A stretch of 8,665 bases of DNA from Solirubrobacterales bacterium. GTDB taxonomy: Bacteria > Actinomycetota > Thermoleophilia > Solirubrobacterales > Solirubrobacteraceae. A program made the position numbers and the translations under genes. Below the pieces are notes generated by a model, which did not search any database, was not told where the DNA came from, and saw nothing but the letters and a program-made list of their open reading frames with translations. Below, piece by piece: positions 5,605 through 8,665 of the stretch; the stretch's first letter is position 1, and each line of letters starts with the position of its first letter. The stretch lies in assembly GCA_003157595.1 (NCBI GenBank), contig PMKB01000013.1, positions 1 through 8,665 on the forward strand, given 5' to 3'.

Positions 5605-6219
5605 GTGTTCGTCCCCGGGCACTACCACCAGCGCGACGCGGGGGCACTGTTTGAAGCGATGCGCGCGCACGCGTTCGCAACGATCATCAGCACCGGCGGC
5701 GACGGCGCCCCCGCCGCCAGCTGGATCCCGTTCGTGATCGAAGGGACGGCGCAGCAGCCGGTGATCTTCGGGCATCTCGCGCGCGCCAACGACCAGTGGC
5801 GCTCGTGGACCGCCGACACGCCTCTGCTGGCGCTCTTCCAGGGCCCCCACCACTACATCTCGCCGTCCTGGTATGAGAGCGCCCCCAACGTCCCGACCTG
5901 GAACTACATGGCGGTGCAGGTACGCGGGCGTCCGCGTGTGCTCGACGATCCGGCAGAGGTGGAGGCCATGCTCGAGCGCCTCGTGGGCCAGCTCGAATCC
6001 GCGCGCGAGGCGCCCTGGCAGCTCGCCGACCAGCCGGCTCCCTATCGCGCGGCGCAGGCCGCCGGCATCGTCGGCTTCGAGCTGATCGTCGAGCAGATCA
6101 CCGGTGCCTGGAAGCTCTCCCAGCGAGCAAGCGCGCCCGACCGCGAGGGGGCGATCGCCGGCCTTCGCGCCGCCGGCGGAGACGACGCGCTGGCGATCGC
6201 GCGGCTCATGGCCGGCTGA
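5605..6219 (+). CDS. PaiB-type FMN-binding negative regulator / split-barrel flavoprotein
   Basis: The 204-residue protein matches the PaiB family (PF04299), named after a Bacillus protein that represses sporulation and degradative enzyme genes and related to FMN-binding split-barrel oxidoreductases. Family hallmarks in order: MFVPGHYHQRD at the start, AFATIIST (23-30), GHLARANDQWR (56-66), ALFQGPHHYISPSWY (76-90), VPTWNY (96-101) followed by VRGRPR, then GFELIVEQITGAWKLSQ (157-173) and the DR near 179. The GTG at 5605 is chosen because homologues begin M(Y/F)xPxHF here; a longer reading would run back into trxB. The Shine-Dalgarno is poor. No paiA acetyltransferase is adjacent. The 3' end overlaps the convergent ogt gene by 14 bases. 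Direct DNA binding is not evident from the sequence, so an enzyme role is as likely as repression. Confidence 0.9.
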   Translation: MFVPGHYHQRDAGALFEAMRAHAFATIISTGGDGAPAASWIPFVIEGTAQQPVIFGHLARANDQWRSWTADTPLLALFQGPHHYISPSWYESAPNVPTWNYMAVQVRGRPRVLDDPAEVEAMLERLVGQLESAREAPWQLADQPAPYRAAQAAGIVGFELIVEQITGAWKLSQRASAPDREGAIAGLRAAGGDDALAIARLMAG

Positions 6220-6808
6220 GCTCCTCCAGCTCGAGCAGGTATTGCTTGCGGTGCAGCCCGCCGGTGTAGCCGCCGAACCCGCCTGAGCTGCGCAGCACGC
6301 GGTGGCAGGGGATGATGATCGCCAGCGGGTTGGCGCCGAGCGCGTTGCCCGCGGCGCGCTGCGCCCGCGGGTTGCCGGCGGCGGTTGCCACGCCGGTGTA
6401 GGTGGAGGTCGCGCCGTAGGGAATCGCGACGGTGGCGCGCAGCACGGCGCTCTGGAACGGCCGCATCGCCTCCCAGTCGAGTTGCGCTTCGAAGCTTCGC
6501 CGGGCGCCTGAGAAGTACTCGTCGAGCTCGCGGCGCCAGGGGTCAAGCGCGGCAGCCGACTCGACGATTCGCGGCGAGCGCCTGCGGGCCAGCGGCTCCA
6601 GCGCGAGCTCGAGCGGCTCGTCGAGGTAGTGCAACTGCGCCAGGCCGTGCGGGCTGGCGACGAGCAGCAGCTCGCCCAGCGGACTGGAGACCGTCGTGTA
6701 GGCGAGGTCGGCCTCGTGCTCGGCGGCGGCGCGGTCGGCAAAGCGGCGTGCGGCCGCGTGCGCCTCGGGTGCAGGAGCGCGCAGGGCGTGGGCGAGCGGA
6801 TCGTTCAT
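6206..6808 (-). CDS. ogt: Methylated-DNA--[protein]-cysteine S-methyltransferase with N-terminal extension
   Basis: This is a suicide repair protein that moves the alkyl group from O6-alkylguanine in DNA to its own cysteine. It has 200 residues. The DNA-binding/catalytic domain (about 115-197) shows FQSAVLRATVAIPYGATSTY, the RAAGNALGANP helix with the conserved arginine (R151), the active-site motif IPCHRVL (C168), and GGFGGYTGGLHRKQYLLELE. An N-terminal alpha/beta domain begins near AYTTVSSPLGELLL (37-50). Ahead of it is a charged, alanine-rich extension of about 35 residues (ARRFADRAAAEHEADL) not needed for repair in short family members. The ATG overlaps the sigma-factor stop as ATGA, and AGGAG lies about 6 bases before it, so the start is firm and translation probably coupled. 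No Ada-type N-terminal zinc domain or AraC helix-turn-helix is present. Confidence 0.94.
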   Translation of the reverse strand: MNDPLAHALRAPAPEAHAAARRFADRAAAEHEADLAYTTVSSPLGELLLVASPHGLAQLHYLDEPLELALEPLARRRSPRIVESAAALDPWRRELDEYFSGARRSFEAQLDWEAMRPFQSAVLRATVAIPYGATSTYTGVATAAGNPRAQRAAGNALGANPLAIIIPCHRVLRSSGGFGGYTGGLHRKQYLLELEELSRP

Positions 6809-7299
6809 AGCTGTCTCCTGAGTGCTTCGAGGCCGTCGTGCAGCGATCGTCGTGACGCCTCCTCCGAGCAGCCGATCGCCGCCGCGATCTCGCGGTGGGA
6901 GAGATCGCCGATGTAGCGCAGCGCGACTGCGGCGCGTTGGCGGGGCGCCAGTCCGGCGACCGCACTCCAGACCGCGCCGTCGGGTGTGGGCGGGTCCTCA
7001 CCGGCCATCTCGATCGCCTGCGTGTGCTCGCGCGCCGTTCGACGCAGGTGGTCGATCGCCTTGTTGTGGGCGATCGTCAGCAGCCAGGCACGTGGTGCCG
7101 AGTCCGCTCGCAGCCGGGGATAGGCGCGCAGCGCGGCGAGGAACGTTTCCTGGAAGCAGTCCTCGGCAGCGTGGACGCCGACCATCGCGCGCAGGGTGCG
7201 CCAGACGTCCTCGCTGTGGCGCTCGAGCAGATCCTGGAAGGGCGGGAGGCTGTGGGTCACAGTGTTTGAACGCGCCGAGCGCTCGATTCGTGATGCCAT
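6805..7299 (-). CDS. ECF-type RNA polymerase sigma factor
   Basis: The 164-residue protein has the two-domain plan of an extracytoplasmic-function sigma factor, which directs RNA polymerase to a special promoter set. Region 2 runs from about FQDLLERHSEDVWRTL (21-36) through AEDCFQETFLAALRAY (45-60) to PRAWLLTIAHNKAIDHLRR (69-87). Region 4 is LAPRQRAAVALRYIGDLS (117-134) followed by the helix-turn-helix HREIAAAIGCSEEASRRSLHDGL. Region 3 is absent, as expected for ECF factors. No anti-sigma gene is adjacent; the next gene, ogt, overlaps by 4 bases (ATGA). Start options are ATG 7299 and GTG 7260 (151 residues); the shorter one still contains all of region 2. Neither has a clear Shine-Dalgarno. 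The promoter recognised cannot be read from this sequence. Confidence 0.9.
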   Translation of the reverse strand: MASRIERSARSNTVTHSLPPFQDLLERHSEDVWRTLRAMVGVHAAEDCFQETFLAALRAYPRLRADSAPRAWLLTIAHNKAIDHLRRTAREHTQAIEMAGEDPPTPDGAVWSAVAGLAPRQRAAVALRYIGDLSHREIAAAIGCSEEASRRSLHDGLEALRRQL

Positions 7300-7303
7300 C
7301 GTC

Positions 7304-7309
7304 TAGTGT
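7304..7309 (+). promoter_or_regulatory. Candidate -10 box giving a leaderless mRNA for the Rossmann-like gene
   Basis: TAGTGT (TANNNT) ends 7 bases before the GTG at 7317, with no Shine-Dalgarno between them. It lies in the short gap between the divergent sigma gene and this one, so initiation here may interfere with sigma-gene expression. No matching -35 is visible. Confidence 0.35.
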
Positions 7310-7316
7310 CGGCGCC

Positions 7317-7820
7317 GTGGCTCGCGTGCTGATCATCGCTGGTGGAGCGCGTGGCCGCGCGCTCGCCGCCGGCCTGGTCGCGCAGGGGCACGCCGTGCGG
7401 ATCACGACCCGCGAGGAAGCAGGGCGCGCTGCGATCGAAGACGTCGGCGCGGAGTGCTGGATCGGCACTCCCGATCGGGTCGCGACGCTCCGCTATGCGC
7501 TCGAGAGCGTGACGATCGCCTGCTGGCTGCTGGGGAACGCCTGCGGCGACCCCGAGGCTGTGCGCGACCTGCATGGCTCGCGACTCCAGTTCTTCCTGAG
7601 CCAGACGATTGACACGACGGTGCGGGGGCTGCTCTACGAGGCCGCCGGCAGCGTCACCTCACAGACGCTGGCCGCGGGCCGCGAGATGATCAGCGCACGG
7701 GCCGCGTTCAACGCGATTCCGCTGCGCGTGCTGGACGCCGACCCGCGCGAGGAGGACCGCTGGAGCGCGCAGGCGAGCGCCGCGCTGGCGGAGCTCTTGG
7801 CGGGCGACGGCGCGCGTTAG
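7317..7820 (+). CDS. Rossmann-like NAD(P)-binding protein of unknown function
   Basis: The 167-residue protein starts ARVLIIAGGARGRALAAGL, a beta-strand, glycine-rich loop and helix typical of a nucleotide-binding Rossmann fold (residues 2-20), followed by GHAVRITTR (24-32), where the second strand ends in a basic patch that could select NADP. Later segments are AECWIGTPDRVATLRYALESV (45-65; read as AECWIGTPD then RVATLRYALESV), ACWLLGNA (68-75), LHGSRLQFFLSQTIDTTVRGL (85-105) and IPLRVLD (134-140). There is no SDR YxxxK site, so it resembles an atypical NAD(P)-binding or epimerase-like half-protein. I do not recognise a named function. GTG 7317 is preferred over ATG 7293 because the glycine-rich loop then sits at the usual distance from the N-terminus. 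It is divergent from the sigma gene and its stop overlaps the next -10 box. Confidence 0.75.
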   Translation: MARVLIIAGGARGRALAAGLVAQGHAVRITTREEAGRAAIEDVGAECWIGTPDRVATLRYALESVTIACWLLGNACGDPEAVRDLHGSRLQFFLSQTIDTTVRGLLYEAAGSVTSQTLAAGREMISARAAFNAIPLRVLDADPREEDRWSAQASAALAELLAGDGAR

Positions 7821-7823
7821 ACT
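7818..7823 (+). promoter_or_regulatory. Candidate -10 box for the sulfurtransferase gene
   Basis: TAGACT (TANNNT) overlaps the TAG stop (7818-7820) of the upstream gene. TTGGCG at 7797-7802 is a possible -35, but the 15-base spacer is short. Transcription would start near 7830, leaving a leader of about 38 bases with the Shine-Dalgarno at 7854-7861. Read-through from the upstream gene is also possible. Confidence 0.4.
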
Positions 7824-7853
7824 GGCCCCGGAGCAGGCTAACCCTTGAAATTC

Positions 7854-7861
7854 GGGGAGGG
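7854..7861 (+). promoter_or_regulatory. Ribosome binding site that selects the GTG start at 7868
   Basis: GGGGAGGG abuts an ATG at 7862 with no usable spacing, but stands 6 bases before an in-frame GTG at 7868. Normal Shine-Dalgarno spacing therefore favours the GTG, shortening the protein by two residues. Confidence 0.65.
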
Positions 7862-7867
7862 ATGCGG

Positions 7868-8665
7868 GTGTCTGAATACGCGAACACGGTCCTTGTCGAG
7901 ACCGAATGGGTCCAGGAGCATCTCGATGACGACTCGATCCGGATCGTCGAGGTGGATGAGAATCCGGCGCTCTACGCCGAGGCACACATCCCGGGCGCGG
8001 TCGGCTTCGACTGGAAGCTCGACTTGCAGGACCAGCTGAGGCGGGACTTCCTCGGGCCGAAGGATTTCGCCGCGCTGCTGGGTGCCCACGGCATCTCCGG
8101 CGACCACACGATCGTGCTCTACGGCGATCGCAACAACTGGTTTGCCGCCTACACCTACTGGTACCTGAAGTACTACGGGCATCAGCGGGTGCTGCTGCTC
8201 AACGGCCCGCGGGAGAAGTGGATCGCCGAGGGGCGTCCGGCCACCGCCGAGCTGCCGAGCCACCCGGCGGCGTCGTTCGTCGCAGGGCCCGGCGATCCAA
8301 CGATCCGCGCGCGTCGCGATGAGGTCCTCACAGCGATCGACGGATCGGCCAAGCTTGTCGACGTGCGCTCCCCGGCCGAGTATTCCGGAGAGCTGATCTC
8401 GCCGCCCGGCTACGAGCAGGAGGGGGCCCAGCGCTCCGGGCACATCCCCGGTGCGGCCTCGGTGCCGTGGGCTTCGGCGGTGCAGGAGGACGGCACGTTC
8501 AAGTCGCGCGAGGCGCTCGAGGAGCTCTACGGCGCCAAGGGCGTACTCGGCGGCGAGCCGATCATCGCCTACTGCCGCATCGGCGAGCGCTCGGCCCACA
8601 CCTGGTTCGTGCTGCACGAGCTGCTCAACTACCCGAACGTCCGCAACTACGACGGTTCCTGGACC
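7868..8665 (+). CDS. Thiosulfate/3-mercaptopyruvate sulfurtransferase, tandem rhodanese (3' end cut by the window)
   Basis: The enzyme moves a sulfane sulfur from thiosulfate or 3-mercaptopyruvate through a cysteine persulfide to cyanide or a thiol acceptor. In the window 266 residues are visible. The inactive N-terminal rhodanese domain spans about 10-125, with HIPGAVGFDWKLDLQD (40-55) and LYGDRNNWFAAYTYWYLKYYG (84-104; key aromatic run NWFAAYTYWY). The catalytic C-terminal domain has VDVRSPAEYSGE (164-175), SGHIPGAASVPW (190-201) and the active-site loop AYCRIGERSAHTW with C236. The motif CRIGERS and the ending NYDGSWT match the mycobacterial CysA2/SseA-type proteins closely. That family ends roughly 10-15 residues after this point, so only a short tail is missing. 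The CysA name used in mycobacteria should not be confused with the sulfate ABC transporter ATPase. Confidence 0.94.
   Translation, partial: MSEYANTVLVETEWVQEHLDDDSIRIVEVDENPALYAEAHIPGAVGFDWKLDLQDQLRRDFLGPKDFAALLGAHGISGDHTIVLYGDRNNWFAAYTYWYLKYYGHQRVLLLNGPREKWIAEGRPATAELPSHPAASFVAGPGDPTIRARRDEVLTAIDGSAKLVDVRSPAEYSGELISPPGYEQEGAQRSGHIPGAASVPWASAVQEDGTFKSREALEELYGAKGVLGGEPIIAYCRIGERSAHTWFVLHELLNYPNVRNYDGSWT

Noticed and set aside
4040..5680. A 546-codon open frame on the minus strand opposite DUF1272, trxB and the intergenic block
   Set aside because: It is antisense to trxB, whose motifs are complete, and its translation is arginine/alanine/histidine-rich with no recognisable domain. Long antisense frames are expected at this GC content.
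7826..7857. Stem CCCCG/CGGGG that could hide the sulfurtransferase ribosome binding site
   Set aside because: The loop is 22 bases, the stem is only 5 bp, and the 5' arm lies at or before the predicted transcription start, so it may not be in the mRNA.
1..8665. CRISPR arrays, insertion sequences, phage genes, tRNA or rRNA
   Set aside because: I looked for regularly spaced repeats, transposase or integrase motifs, and tRNA T-loop signatures by eye and saw none.

Overview
The window is a very GC-rich bacterial chromosome segment (about 70% G+C by eye) with dense, often overlapping genes and strong G/C bias at third codon positions. Gene content points to an actinobacterium. The evidence is a CtaC/CtaD pair of cytochrome oxidase, an actinobacterial PAP2_3-type membrane protein with a TAPPWY motif, a sulfurtransferase very close in motif to mycobacterial CysA2, an ECF sigma factor coupled to a DNA alkyltransferase, and several starts with a TANNNT -10 box so close that the mRNA would be leaderless. 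A Thermoleophilia/Solirubrobacterales-like host is my guess, but the sequence alone does not prove it. I see no tRNA, rRNA, CRISPR array, transposase or phage gene; this is ordinary chromosomal territory.

Layout. (1) 1-1044, minus strand: cytochrome c oxidase subunit II (ctaC), followed by the first 36 codons of subunit I (ctaD), which runs off the left edge. (2) 1185-4020, plus strand, divergent from ctaC: a probable three-gene operon of a class-I glutamine-amidotransferase-like C26 hydrolase, a PAP2_3 membrane phosphatase/phosphotransferase and a YbhN/LPG-synthase-type membrane protein. The last two overlap by one base. (3) 4041-5407, plus strand: a small nine-cysteine DUF1272 protein whose C-terminal tail looks frameshifted, then trxB with a clear -35/-10 promoter and ribosome binding site. 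(4) 5408-5604: about 200 bases without a gene, rich in inverted repeats. (5) 5605-6219, plus strand: a PaiB-type FMN-binding protein, converging on and overlapping the ogt gene. (6) 6206-7299, minus strand: an ECF sigma factor and an O6-alkylguanine-DNA alkyltransferase joined by an ATGA overlap. (7) 7317-7820, plus strand: a Rossmann-like protein of unknown role, divergent from the sigma gene. (8) 7868-8665, plus strand: a tandem-rhodanese sulfurtransferase, cut by the right edge.

How the parts may work together. The left end is respiration. The three-gene operon probably acts in the cytoplasmic membrane on lipid head groups or lipid-linked glycans. DUF1272, TrxB and the sulfurtransferase concern cysteine and thiol chemistry. 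The sigma/alkyltransferase pair is the most suggestive regulatory unit: co-translation of a sigma factor with a DNA-alkylation repair protein suggests, but does not prove, an alkylation-linked response. The other points most worth a second look are the hairpin-rich block after trxB, an 18-bp perfect palindrome just upstream of the DUF1272 -10 box, the DUF1272 frameshift, and a phenylalanine in place of the usual glutamate in the CuA loop of CtaC.
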